From NCBI GenBank assembly GCA_902651635.1, contig CACRSC010000011.1:60155-85738 (forward strand): DNA of 25,584 nt, read 5' to 3'. The notes below the pieces were generated by a model, which was not told the origin of the DNA, did no database searches, and saw only the letters and a program-made list of their open reading frames with translations. This document shows, piece by piece, positions 1 to 9,220 of the stretch (the stretch's first letter is position 1; every line of letters begins with the position of its first letter). The position numbers and the translations under genes were made by a program. This DNA comes from Mastigamoeba balamuthi (taxonomy: Eukaryota; Evosea; Mastigamoebida; Mastigamoebidae).

Positions 1-1
1 G

Positions 2-106
2 AACGACGTTATGGCTGATCCAAAGGACTGCCTCATGGATTGTGCTGAGTGCAGTGATGACGATGATGCCCTCTCCTCTGATGAATCTGACCCTGAGTGT
101 GACTAA
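2..106 (+). pseudogene. End of an acidic ORF, unrecognised
   Basis: An open frame runs in from the window edge and stops at 104-106. Its visible part is short and rich in Asp, Glu and Cys, and ends in CAECSDDDD followed by more acidic and Ser residues. An ATG at 11 could be a start, but the frame is open on both sides of it. Acidic tracts like this occur at the ends of many proteins, including transposases, and the decayed transposase-like motifs 300-700 bases downstream make a transposon origin conceivable. That link is inference. No domain is recognisable in about 34 residues. Confidence 0.25.
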
Positions 107-217
107 AGCAATGAAACCAGTTGGTTATTACAATTGAAAGCCACTGTGTCTGCTTTCAATGTCTTCTTGATTACCATTGACCACAAAACGACAGAAACTC
201 TTCATGCTGACTCATAG

Positions 218-239
218 GCCGGCATATATGCCGGCATAT
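218..239. repeat. GC/AT palindrome with a tandem half-unit
   Basis: Bases 218-235 form a perfect 18-bp palindrome (GCCGGCATATATGCCGGC). The 10-base half-unit GCCGGCATAT recurs at 230-239, and a related CCGGCATAG lies at 251-259. A near-palindrome around CAGCACATATGCTG follows at about 292-306. The cluster sits just after the acidic ORF end and before transposase-like fragments. It could be a transposon-end feature or a transcribed hairpin; the sequence alone does not decide. Confidence 0.4.
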
Positions 240-400
240 ACACTGTGCCACCGGCATAGTCGATGGCCGAGCTGTGCCGCCAGCACATAGCCCAGCACAT
301 ATGCTGGCACATATCGCCTTTGTCACTAATCACTTGATTTGAAAAATTTCTGTGAAATCGTACTTCAAATGCGTACAAGAGCTTCTGATATTAAGGGCAT

Positions 401-842
401 GTGCTATTCATCATTTGTTACGATTTTGACCCTTTTGATGGGAATTCCTGCCCATCAATCAGTGGAGTTGACAAGTGGTTCTCAACTCTCTTAATAGCAC
501 TGTTCCTTCCAAAGTGGGTGCTAATAAGACATAGGAGTTGTACTACTCCTCTATGTCATACATCAAATACAAGACAATATTATCTGCGATTGTCAGTGTA
601 CAACTACTGCAGCACGAGGCACAAGGAGACATCTGTATCAAACTATGTCAATGTCATCTTCTTCCACTTCAACATAGTGAAGATAGGCAATCCGTTTGGA
701 CTGAGCACACTTTGACTCACGTTACACAACTGAGTGTCATACCACAGGCTCTCTCATGCTTCGACACATGATGTCAACATTCTGCTGGAAACGGTTCTTC
801 TCAATTTTCTCTTTATTGCCAGTGATAAATGAGTTAACTTAA
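401..842 (+). pseudogene. Possible decayed piggyBac-type transposase
   Basis: Three fragments, in two frames, resemble in order the catalytic core of piggyBac-type transposases. At 467-490 the frame reads VDKWFSTL, like the D-x-x-F-T-S motif. At about 690-712 the same frame reads GNPFGLSTL, like the third-Asp motif W-x-DN-x-x-x-x-LST, but with Gly where the catalytic Asp should be. At 762-839, in another frame, CWKRFF followed by a hydrophobic run and an Asn resembles the post-catalytic KWW-x-x-x-F helix. The frame change, stop codons and lost Asp argue for a relic. Similarity was judged by eye, and the YN-x-x-M-GGVD motif is not seen. Confidence 0.3.
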
Positions 843-1312
843 CTGTGATTCCAGGAGAACTTCTGTCTCTTACACAGTTTCTCAGAGTTCTCCACAGCAC
901 TGATCCATAAGGCGGAAGAGGCCTCTGCATGATCACTGCAGGCAATGCCCATGGGCTCACGTACTTTATCCTCTTCCTCTCTTGTTGCATCTTATATGCC
1001 TCATTGTTGGCAGTCTCTTTCCCTGTTGTGGTTTCCCCTTACCATCCTGCTGCTGATGTGACAGCAGCATCGGTTCCCTTCCAACCTGAGAGAATTTCCC
1101 TATCTTCATGGTATGATCTCTGCAACCAAGGCCTCTGCCTCGTTTTCCACTTCAGGTGAGTAAGTAGTTCATGTGTTTTCTTACATAGTCCACTGCAGGT
1201 AAGCTCTGTCCTTCTATTCATCTGATACCAGCAGAGAGTATTAACAAGAACAAGCTGGTGCCTGTACCACACAGCAGAGAGGAGAAAGCTGCAGAGAATA
1301 AGAACGAGTGTG

Positions 1313-2093
1313 TTAAGGAGGCTGAGGAAGAGATAAAATTAAGTCTTCAAGAGGAAGAGGCCGTAGAGGCACGATCCAGAGGAAAAAAGCCACTAAGAGA
1401 GGCAGAAAGAAAAAAGACAGAACGACTGGCACAGCTGCCACCAAGGCGCTGGTGATGGGCATGAGGGATCCGATGAGGATTTCACGGTTCTTGAAGAACT
1501 CCGTGAAGTGTGAGTTGAGGACAGCCCTAGCATTAAGGACGAGCTTGCCTTGCAGCTCGTCCTCGCCCTCCTTGAAGAAGGGCTCCCGCACTGGCTTTCC
1601 GAGGTCGAACTGAGGGAAGTCCTTGTGAGTGGCCACCTCAGAGTTTGCTACAAGAGCAAATGGCCCCAGGGCGTATCCACAGTCGTGCAGCTTTGCCACA
1701 ACAGTGCTCTTGAGGTTGTCTCCGTCTGTGTTTGAGGGAATGATGACCTTGGTCTGCTCTCTTTGGAACTTAATGAAGATGATAAGCGGCTTCTGAAGTC
1801 TTTGATTTAACCAGTTGGGAGGTAGGACAGTCTCACATACAGATATCACTCTCACAGTGGGCGGCTTTGAAGGCACAGAGAAAAAATCTCGTAGATTCAA
1901 TTGCGACAAGTCAAGAGATACCATGTCAAGGTGCCAGCTTTGAAATCTGAATCTCTTTGTGCTACTGCGACTACTTCTGCACAACAGAGAGCTGCTGCAT
2001 ATCCTCTGCTGACATCCTCACAAGCTTGTGCATGTTCTTCCAGTTAATGTTCTTGCACTTCTCGTACTTCTTTTCCAGACAATTCCCCAGATT
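1313..2093 (-). pseudogene. Unrecognised minus-strand ORF, probably decayed
   Basis: Two open blocks lie on the minus strand. The first, 2093-1968, contains LEKKYEKCKN and later NMHKLVRMSAEDMQQL, a natural-looking helical sequence that ends at a stop. The second, 1984-1313 (223 codons), is in a different frame and has protein-like composition to about 1440, after which it becomes low-complexity hydrophobic opposite a charged plus-strand ORF. The blocks overlap in different frames, so a frameshift or an intron separates them. Further minus-strand fragments near 1160-750 also change frame. I recognise no family. The DNA is clearly less GC-rich than the genes after 3150, which suggests a different origin. 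Confidence 0.3.
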
Positions 2094-2435
2094 TTAAGCA
2101 ATCATGCTTGATTGTGTTTATAATTAAGTAGTAGGAGAAATAATTACAAAAAGCACCTTAGAGGCATTGTGCAAGAGAATAGTGAGAAATAAACTGACTA
2201 ATTCACCTGTTAACAGAAACACTTGCTGAGATCCGGATAATCACTTATTTCTAAGTATTACTACTACTCATTGGACACTGTTCAACTTGAAATCAGTGTT
2301 CTGTACCTGAAAAGAAAAAACCTAATTTAAAAAAAAGCAGCACATAATACATAAAACCAATGTGCCACAGTGTGAAGCTGCTATGCACTGCTATGTGGGG
2401 TCCACTATGTGATATTTTATGGCCCACTGATCTGA
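2094..2435. other. AT-rich gene-free stretch
   Basis: This stretch is rich in A and T, with stops in all frames and short A-runs such as the one near 2327-2336. I see no ORF, RNA gene or clear repeat in it. It separates the minus-strand block from the kinase-like relic and may hold a decayed promoter or intron. Confidence 0.5.
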
Positions 2436-2975
2436 GCCATTCCTGCACCATTCCCATTTACATTCATATTAATTGATACACAGTTCAGATCAGAGGAACC
2501 AGGTCTACCAAAGAAAGAGAAAGGAAATGGATCTCTATTAAGTCTTCCTCTTCTTGGTATCAGAAGAAGACGAATCCTGCTCCTGTCTCTTGTTCTCCAA
2601 GGGCTCAGCATTCTCCACGGTTTCAATGTCACCTACCGGAATGTTCGTCTGCCAAACGTGGTGTTCAACCCAGAGAACGGGTGCTGGGTGCTGATCGACC
2701 TCGAGTACACCGATAAGTTCAGAACCAAGATCGGGTGGAATCCTGATCCGAGGTGGATTGACCCTGAACTCCTGCCACCAGTCTCAAAAGGTTGCAGTGC
2801 CCTCTTCGATCTGTACAATGTCGGCTTGCTTGCCAACCACTTCCTGCCCGAATGCCAGTCTGACCTGGGGAAGTGCTTTGCTGATGTTGCATTGGTGCTG
2901 TGCCGCGAGGATCCCCACCAGAGGGCAGCGAGTGTGGATGAAGCAATCCTCCTCCTTGAGAAATTCCTCCCTTAG
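2436..2975 (+). pseudogene. C-lobe of a kinase-like protein, catalytic Asp lost
   Basis: The frame opens at 2436 after a stop and ends with a stop at 2973-2975. From about 2535 it reads as a protein-kinase C-lobe: an E-helix (LVLQGLSILHGF), a catalytic loop TYRNVRLPNVVF, then VLIDLE in the DFG position, WIDPELL in the APE position, an F-helix DLYNVGLLANHF, and a final CREDPHQRAASVDEAILLL like the usual DP-x-x-R-P-T-A end. The HRD triad is YRN, so the catalytic base is missing; the metal-binding Asp of DFG is kept. No N-lobe, glycine loop or start codon is found upstream. Either an exon lies out of reach or this is a fragment. The AT-richer setting beside transposase-like pieces favours a relic. 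Confidence 0.5.
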
Positions 2976-3257
2976 AATGCCATCCAATACGCGATTCCCA
3001 GCTACACCATTGTGCTCTGCCTTTCAGGAGCTTCCCAAAAGGGTGGACTCTTTGACAGTACCAGTGTTCTGCCTTGATTCAAGTGCAGGTGTGAACAGAG
3101 TTATCTTCGGAACCGATTGCATTACGCAGGCAGGCCAGGAACCCTGACGCAGGTCGGGTAAAGAGCATTGGTTCATTCAGCTCGCATCCCCCGGCCAGTG
3201 GCTTCACAGGTCCAAATCGGTCAGATCTGGGGGCTCGAGATTTTCCGCACACTCCGA

Positions 3258-6242
3258 ATGAAAATCCGGTCTGACGGTGTGCGCGAGCTGTCGTTTGTCT
3301 CGCGCGGCCTGCGCAGCGTCTCCGCGATCGCGGGCGCGCTGGCGGCGCACAGCCGCACGCTGCAGTCGCTGAGCCTGCACGACAACGACATCGGCCCGCG
3401 CCCCGAGACGCTGCACGGCCTCGAGGTCGTCGCGCGCTCGCTGACGGAGCTCGACCTCTCGTCCAACCGCCTGCAGACGTGCGACGGCCTCGCCGTCCTC
3501 TCGCCCTCGCTCGTCTCGCTGAACCTGAGCTGCAACGCGCTGACGTCGCTGCGCGGCCTCGGGGGCTCGCTGCCCCGCCTCGAGCGGCTGCTCGTCCCGT
3601 TCAACGCGCTGCGCGGCCTCTGCGTGCCCGGCGGCCTCGAGAGCGCCCCGAGGCTCGCGCTGCTCGACCTCCGCGCCAACAGGCTCGCCGACGCACAGGA
3701 GCTGCGCCGCGTGGCCTGCGCGTGCCCGCTGCTCGAGGAGCTGCTGCTGGGCGACGAGGAGCAGCGCCTCGCCAACCCGCTCTGCGCGCAGCTGGGGACC
3801 CGCTACCGGCAGGACGTCTTCGCCTGCGTCCCCTCGCTGCGCTTCCTCGCCGGCGCAGACCTCCGCGGCAGGTTCGGCAGGAGCACGGCGCGCGAGGCCG
3901 CCATCAACGCCAAGCTCGAGGCGTACCTCAGGCCCCCGCCCTCCCACGCGCCCCAGAGGGGCTCTGCGCGGCAGGGGGCTGCGGTGCTCCGCAGGCCTCT
4001 GTCGCAGCAGAGCCAGCAGCAGCAGCAGCAGCAACAACAACAACAACAACAGCAGCAGCAGCCAACTGTGGTCGACGCGGCTGCTGTGGAGGCCGCGATG
4101 AAGGAGCTCAAGAGGGGCCTGGGGATCGACGGGTCCGCTCCTGTGCGCACGGCCAAGGGCTCTCCGAGGCGCGCTGCGTCGAGCCAAGAGCCCAGGCGCA
4201 GGCGCGCGGAGTCTGAGCAGGACGAGGGGGGCTCGGAGGACAGCGAGCAGGAGGACGACGACCGCGAGCCAAAGGGGCCAGAGAAGCCCGACGGCCGAGA
4301 TGCACCCAAGGCGTCCAGACAGCAGCGGGCGGCCATCGACCACTCGCGATGGGAGGCCATGGAGCAGGCCCAAGAGGAGGCACACAAACTGCGGTGCGCT
4401 CTTGGTGTACGAGGGGTCCTGTCCGGGGTGCGCTGACGTCTCTACCAGGGAGGAGCTCTCCGCCCGAGCCAAGGTGATACAAGACCTCCAGAGCACCAAG
4501 GCCGAGCTTGAGGTGCACGATCGCTGCCATCTGTCGCCCCCTTAACGGCGTGCATACCAGTCGAAGCTGCAGGCCGCGCAAGGCACTGAGAGCAGGCTCC
4601 AAGAAGAAATCGACGTGCTCAAGCAGTCGATCGACGACCAGACGCGAGAGATACTCGCCCTGCAGGCACGCACACAGCCCCCCACCCACGCTGTACGGAC
4701 CAACAGGCCAATACTGCTGCAGGACAAGGTCGGCGACACACGCAGGATGCAGGACGACCTGGACGCGACGCAGGCGCACCTGCTGGACGCGCACCAAGTA
4801 TGCGAGCAGCTGCGGTCGGAGCTCGCGAGGGATCGGCGCCGCGCGCAGCGGTCGAACAAGAGGATCGCCGATTGGGCGCAGGCGATGAACGCGCGGATGA
4901 TCAGCATCGACCAAGCGTGCGCAAGGCCCTCGCGCTTCATCGCCCCCTGAGCATCTGTGCAGCCGGTCGGCGCTCGACGCGCAGTGCAGGCGCCTCGAGT
5001 TTGTTAAAGGTCAGCTCTGCGCTGTTGTCCACGCGGCGTCGTCGCGCACGCGGTCAGCCAAGGAAAGGGAGAAGGAGGCGGATAGCCTCCGTGGAGAGCT
5101 CACCCGGCTGCGAGCTGTGTACGAGGAGGCGCTCGCCAAGGAGCGGCAGCGCGCGGACGACGCGAGGCGGGAGATGCGAGGGATGGACAGTGAGTACGCC
5201 GAGGTCTGCAGGCGACGCGGCGACGAGATTGCCGAGCTCGAGCGGCTGCTGCGCGAGCGAGATGAGGAGCTGGCACGGAGCACGGAGGACATGCGGGAGA
5301 CGAGGCAGCGGGCAGAGTCGGCGGCCGCGATGGTCACGGAGCTGGAGGCGCTGGTGTCGAGCCAGAAGCTCAAGCATCACGCGGCGGTCAAACAGCTCAA
5401 GCAGGAGCTCGCAGCCTCCAAGAAGCGTATCGCAGACCTTGAGTCCGAAGTCATCTCCGCTGCCGAAAGTGCGACTGGGGTCTGAAACTGAACTGCATTG
5501 TCAGCGCGCACAGCTCACGTTCCGATTGCTCCAAGAGGTGGCAGAGGCAGCCGAGGCAGACAAACGCCGGCTCGCGGAGACGGAAAAGGTGGAGTCGAGG
5601 CGGAAGGACGAGAGGGCTGAGCTGCAGGGTCGCGTGGAGGCGCTCAACGCAGAGCTGTCCGAATGCGCGGCTGCGCTCCGGCAGCGCGACGAGGAGATGT
5701 CGGCGATGACCGACGCCCTGAGGGCCGCCGAGGTCGCGGCCGCCGAGTCCTCGCGGGCAGCGGAGATGGCCGAGACGAAGCTGGCGGACTACCGCAAGCG
5801 CCTCGAGGCCGCGGCTGCAGAGCTCGACGCCAACGAGACGGCGATGGTGCAGGCCAAGGCGAGGGTCGAGGAGATCGAGGCCGACGCCCGAGAGCACCAG
5901 CGCGCACTGCGAAAGCGCATACGCGACGCGGAGGAGAGAGCCGCTGCAGCCGAGAAGCGCAAGTGCGACTTCGAGGCGGAGCTCGTCGAGCACGAGAAGC
6001 GGACGCACGCCATCAGCTCGCAGGCGACGGAGGCGGAGCGCAAGATGGCGCAGATGCAGAAGCAACTGTGGGACAGGGAGGCGGCTGTGGGGGCCGCAGA
6101 GGCCAGGGCTGCCAAGGCCGAGGCCGAGGCAGAGGCTGCCAGAGCGCGCGTGCTGCAGGCCGAGACAGAGAGGGAGGCCATGCAGCGCAAGCTGGCCCAG
6201 CTGTCCGAGGTGTTTGCCAACGTCGTCGGGGGACAGAGATGA
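3258..6242 (+). CDS. Leucine-rich repeat / coiled-coil protein
   Basis: Proposed exons: 3258-4393, 4449-4512, 4561-4665, 4723-4916, 4963-5468 and 5536-6242 (about 903 aa). The ATG at 3258 comes just before the first recognisable repeat. Residues 20-190 hold SDS22-type LRRs (LTELDLSSNRL, LVSLNLSCNAL, LALLDLRANRL) closed by an LRR cap (NPLCAQLGTRYRQDVFACVPSL). A polyglutamine run near residue 260, a charged linker and a long coiled coil rich in Glu, Arg and Ala follow. This order recalls centrosomal/ciliary LRR coiled-coil proteins such as LRRCC1, but the role is inference. Two introns are less certain: 4666-4722 would be GC-AG and is in frame either way; the last could instead be 5480-5513, although 5469-5535 has the common GTGCG donor and keeps the helix continuous. 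Confidence 0.75.
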
Positions 6243-6514
6243 GTCCCAGCAAACGGTCAGAACTTGCCGCCGAATGCAAGAGCAGAACCTCGATGTTCAA
6301 TTGTTTCTGTTGTGTGTCGCCAGTCACTGTTCCGAGCACCGTCAGGGGTTCCGTACTTTGAACACATTGCCGGATTAACAAACCACGAGCATACGGGATT
6401 GAATTTCCTTATCTGTTCACTGCTACGTATTTGGAATGTTCGTGAATATCTCCGAGACGCCTGTATCTTTGCTCCCTGAATTCGGCACCACTGTGGGGGC
6501 GCCGCGTGACTCAC
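6243..6514. other. Intergenic region upstream of the fluoride channel
   Basis: This gap between two tandem genes is AT-richer than its neighbours and presumably holds the end of one gene and the promoter of the next. No TATA box is obvious. It contains GAATATCTCCGAGA near 6443 and GAATTCGG near 6478. No RNA gene or repeat is seen. Confidence 0.4.
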
Positions 6515-7726
6515 ATGGCGACCGACACTGCGCTCGCTGCCGCCTTCGTGTCGGCCTTCTCGCACCTCGGCTGCCTCGCCCGCGAGTCCGTCAAGGCCCT
6601 GCAGGAGCGCCTGCTGGGCTCGGAGCCCTCGACGCTTCTCGTGCCCAGCGACGTCCTCGAGAACGCCGTCGGCTGCCTCGTCCTCGGCGCCCTCGCCGCC
6701 CAGACGCTCCTCCCCCCGGCGTCCGCGCACCGCCCCCGCACCGCGCCCCTGCCGGCGCCCCGCTGAACCCCGCGGCTGCCGTCGGTGCAGGCACGCGCTG
6801 TACGTGGGCGTGGGGACGGGGTTCTGCGGCTGCCTGACGACGTTCAGCGGCTGGATGCAGCAGGTCAGCGAGCAGCTCACCGCTGGCCGCGTCGTCCGCG
6901 CCCTCGTCCTGCTCTTGGCCCACCTGCTCGTCTGCGTGGCGTGCTACATGGCCGGCAGGCACCTCTCCGCCCTCGCCTCGGAGCTGCCGTCGCTGGCCGC
7001 CCGCTTGCGCTCGTCCTTGTCGTCGTCGTCAACGTCAGCGACGACGCCAGTGCAGCAGGTCGCCGTCGCCGGTGCGCCGACGGCTGCGAGCGACGCGCCA
7101 CCCGCAGCAGCGGCGGCCGCGGAGAGCGAGCACGAGCACGAGCACGAGCATGCGGTGCACTTGGGAGAGATCGGCGTGTGCGTGCCTGTCGACCACAGGA
7201 AGCGGGCGCACCGGATCGCTGCCCCGTCGGCGGTCGCCCTCGTGTCGCTCTGCCTCGCCGCCGCCGCGGCCCTCGTCTGCGCGTTCGTGAGGAGGTACAG
7301 GTACCAGGCGGCGGCCGTCTGCATCGCCCCTGCGGGCGCGCTGATCAGGTGGTGGCTCTCGAGGTTCAACGCGGGCTGCAGGGCCGGCCCGTACTGGACG
7401 TTCGCTGTGAACATCTCGGGCTCGGTCGTGTACGCGGTACTCTCGCTGAAGCCTGTCAGGTGCGCTGGTCCTTGTCGCCGAGAGGGGGTGGGGGGCGTGG
7501 GCGTGTCCTCAGCGGGGCGAGCGGCAGGGAGCGCGCGAGAGAGGACGGCGTCGAGTGGGTGCTGGACGCGCTGACGTCGGGGTTCTGCGGGTGCCTGACG
7601 ACCATGTCGACGTTCGCCGGCGAGCTGTGGAAGCTGCCCGTGGCCAAGGGCTACCTCTACGGCCTCGTGTCGCTCGCCGGCACGCAGCTCGCCGTGCTCC
7701 CGATCAACTTCTGGGCGGACAAGTGA
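6515..7726 (+). CDS. FEX: Two-domain fluoride channel (FEX/CrcB family)
   Basis: Exons 6515-6720, 6791-7459 and 7513-7726 give 362 aa; the last acceptor could instead be 7527, five codons later. FEX proteins export fluoride through the plasma membrane and in eukaryotes carry two fused CrcB domains. Both halves show the family signature: NAVGCLVLGAL then GFCGCLTTFSGW (residues 79-90) in the first, and GALIRWWLS, WTFAVNISGS (Asn276) and GFCGCLTTMSTF (315-326) in the second. The Phe and Thr of the CLTTxS segments line the fluoride path in characterised homologues. The halves are joined by a long hydrophilic loop with Ser- and Ala-rich tracts and alternating Glu-His, which is unusual. First donor GTCCGC, second GTGCGC; both joins keep phase. 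The ATG at 6515 directly precedes the first membrane segment. Confidence 0.88.
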
Positions 7727-8035
7727 GCGCCCCCCGGGGGTCCTTACTGCCATCAAATGCGCCACGTCCGAACTGCTATTCGCTATGCGCTCCGTGCTGC
7801 GTTCTACACAACACACGAAACGGGACAAACAACCCTGTACGGTTCTGCCGTATTGCCATCGTTGCCGGTGATCGTGCGCGCCGCGGTGAGGCGCGGCAGC
7901 CCGCGGGGAGACCGCTGCGTGGCGAACGGGCACGCTCGATATCGGACGAACAACAGGTGCGGCTTTCCTATTTCGGAGAGCCCCGCATCTCCGCACCCGG
8001 CAGGTACCGAATCTAATCCAGGTGCGGACATGCGG

Positions 8036-8047
8036 GCTGACGTCAGC
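8036..8047 (+). promoter_or_regulatory. CRE-like palindrome
   Basis: GCTGACGTCAGC is a perfect 12-bp palindrome that contains TGACGTCA, the cAMP-response/bZIP site of other eukaryotes. It lies 22 bases upstream of a TATA box and 114 bases upstream of the start of the Cys-rich secreted protein. A second ACGTCA half-site occurs at 8054-8059. A role in bZIP-controlled expression is inference. Confidence 0.45.
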
Positions 8048-8069
8048 CAAAATACGTCAGGCCGCTGCA

Positions 8070-8075
8070 TATAAA
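8070..8075 (+). promoter_or_regulatory. TATA box
   Basis: TATAAA lies 87 bases upstream of the ATG at 8162. With a usual 25-30 base spacing, transcription would begin near 8098-8105, in the pyrimidine-rich CTCTTTTCATTTCAG stretch, and leave a 5' leader of about 60 bases. Confidence 0.55.
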
Positions 8076-8161
8076 GCCGGCGGGTCCGAACCGCTCTTTT
8101 CATTTCAGTTGAGCTCCTGTTGAAGCCAAGCAACAGCCCGGCACACACCCCAGCAGCAGCA

Positions 8162-8971
8162 ATGCGCACCTTCCTCATCGCAGCGTTCGTGGCCACCATC
8201 GCCTCGGCCCAGGTCCTCCGCGAGGGCGCCACGTGCAACGGCATCGCCGGGCCCATCTACGGCAGGTGCGGCGCGGGCCTCGAGTGCAGGATGGTCCACG
8301 CCGACCTCGGGACGTGCCAGCCGATCGTCCTCAGCGAGGGCGCCACGTGCAGCGGCATCGCGGGCCCCATCTACGGCACCTGCGGCTTCGGGCTCGAGTG
8401 CAGGCCGGTCCACGCCGACCTCGCGACGTGCCAGAAGGCGATCCTCCACGAGGGCCAGACGTGCAGCGGCATCGCGGGCCCCATCTACGGCGTCTGCGCG
8501 AGCGGCCTCGAGTGCGTGAGCCTGGGCCCCGACAACAGCGTCTGCCGCAGGGTCCCTGCCGCTGCCGCCGCCGCCGAGAACGTCGCTGCCAGCAGGAGGA
8601 CTCTGGGCGAGGGCGAGACCTGCGACGGCTTCGCGGGGCCCATCTACGGCACGTGCGCCGCCGGCCTCCAGTGCGTCAGCATCGGCGCAGACAACAGCGT
8701 CTGCCGCAGGGTCCCTGCCGCTGCTGCCGAGAACGCCGCCGCCTCTGCGACGCTCGGGTTCGGCGACCTGTGCAGCGGCATCGCCGGGCCCATCTACGGG
8801 CAGTGCGGGCGCGGCCTCGAGTGCGTCAGCCTCGGCCCCGACCACAGCGTGTGCCAGTGGAGGCAGCTCGAGCGCGGCCAGTCGTGCGTGACGATCGCGG
8901 GGCGGATGGGCGTCTGCAGGGCCCCCTACCACTGCACGTTCGTCGCCGCCGACTACTCGGTCTGCGCCTGA
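8162..8971 (+). CDS. Secreted protein of six Cys-rich repeats
   Basis: A single exon encodes 269 aa. Residues 1-17 form a signal peptide ending ASAQ, so the mature protein is probably secreted or enters a vesicle. It consists of six repeats with four Cys each at spacing C-x10-C-x5-C-x9-C (x9 in the first gap of repeat 6): first Cys at 25, 63, 101, 154, 204 and 242, 24 Cys in all. The core is C-x-GIAGPIYG-x-C-x-x-GLEC. Repeats 1-3 are evenly spaced by 38 residues; Ala-rich linkers with RRVPAAA separate 3-4 and 4-5; repeat 6 has lost GPIYG. All Cys are paired in number, suggesting two disulphides per repeat. The pattern faintly recalls other small secreted Cys modules, but I assign no family or function. 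The ATG at 8162 was chosen because it starts the signal peptide. Confidence 0.85.
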   Translation: MRTFLIAAFVATIASAQVLREGATCNGIAGPIYGRCGAGLECRMVHADLGTCQPIVLSEGATCSGIAGPIYGTCGFGLECRPVHADLATCQKAILHEGQTCSGIAGPIYGVCASGLECVSLGPDNSVCRRVPAAAAAAENVAASRRTLGEGETCDGFAGPIYGTCAAGLQCVSIGADNSVCRRVPAAAAENAAASATLGFGDLCSGIAGPIYGQCGRGLECVSLGPDHSVCQWRQLERGQSCVTIAGRMGVCRAPYHCTFVAADYSVCA

Positions 8972-9193
8972 GACCTCAGGGCAGCGAGGGCAGAAGGGGC
9001 TTCGGCTCCCCCCTGCTGAGACGGCCACTGGGGCTGGCGGAGAGCCCCCTATTGCGGTCCAGTAATGCACAATAACAATCAGCAACTTATGATCCCAGCC
9101 ACATCATTAAGGGAATTCCGAACGAGAATTCCGTGTCCTTCTGGTTTTCCTTCTTTTTTCCCCGAGAATCTGGCGTGGGGGATGAATCTGCTC
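8972..9193. other. Intergenic region with a repeated GAATTCCG
   Basis: This separates the Cys-rich protein gene from the SLC10-like gene. GAATTCCG occurs twice in direct orientation at 9113-9120 and 9126-9133, separated by five bases, followed by a pyrimidine-rich run. The repeats may be promoter elements for the downstream gene. No other gene is seen. Confidence 0.35.
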
Positions 9194-9201
9194 TATAATA
9201 A
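9194..9201 (+). promoter_or_regulatory. TATA-like box
   Basis: TATAATAA lies 20 bases before the ATG at 9221. If it works as a TATA box, the start of transcription would fall at or just before this ATG, implying a very short leader. Alternatively it is only an AT-rich patch. Confidence 0.3.
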
Positions 9202-9220
9202 GAGAGGCCCGGCTCGAGGG

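Noticed and set aside
3204-4499. A 431-codon minus-strand open frame with a poly-Leu run
   Set aside because: The poly-Leu is the reverse complement of the polyglutamine tract of the LRR gene, and the frame crosses that gene's first intron.
5480-5513. A 34-base intron in the LRR/coiled-coil gene
   Set aside because: Frame allows it, but it is shorter than any other intron here, and the alternative 5469-5535 has the common GTGCG donor and gives an unbroken coiled coil. It is kept only as an alternative in the annotation.
8105-9085. A 326-codon minus-strand open frame over the Cys-rich protein gene
   Set aside because: It is a by-product of high GC at third positions. The plus frame has a signal peptide, ordered Cys repeats and a promoter; the minus frame is low complexity.
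9065-9220. Upstream in-frame start codons at 9065 and 9182 for the SLC10-like gene
   Set aside because: They add residues without membrane character. The first would lie upstream of the TATA-like box and of the promoter-like repeats; the ATG at 9221 directly precedes the first hydrophobic segment.
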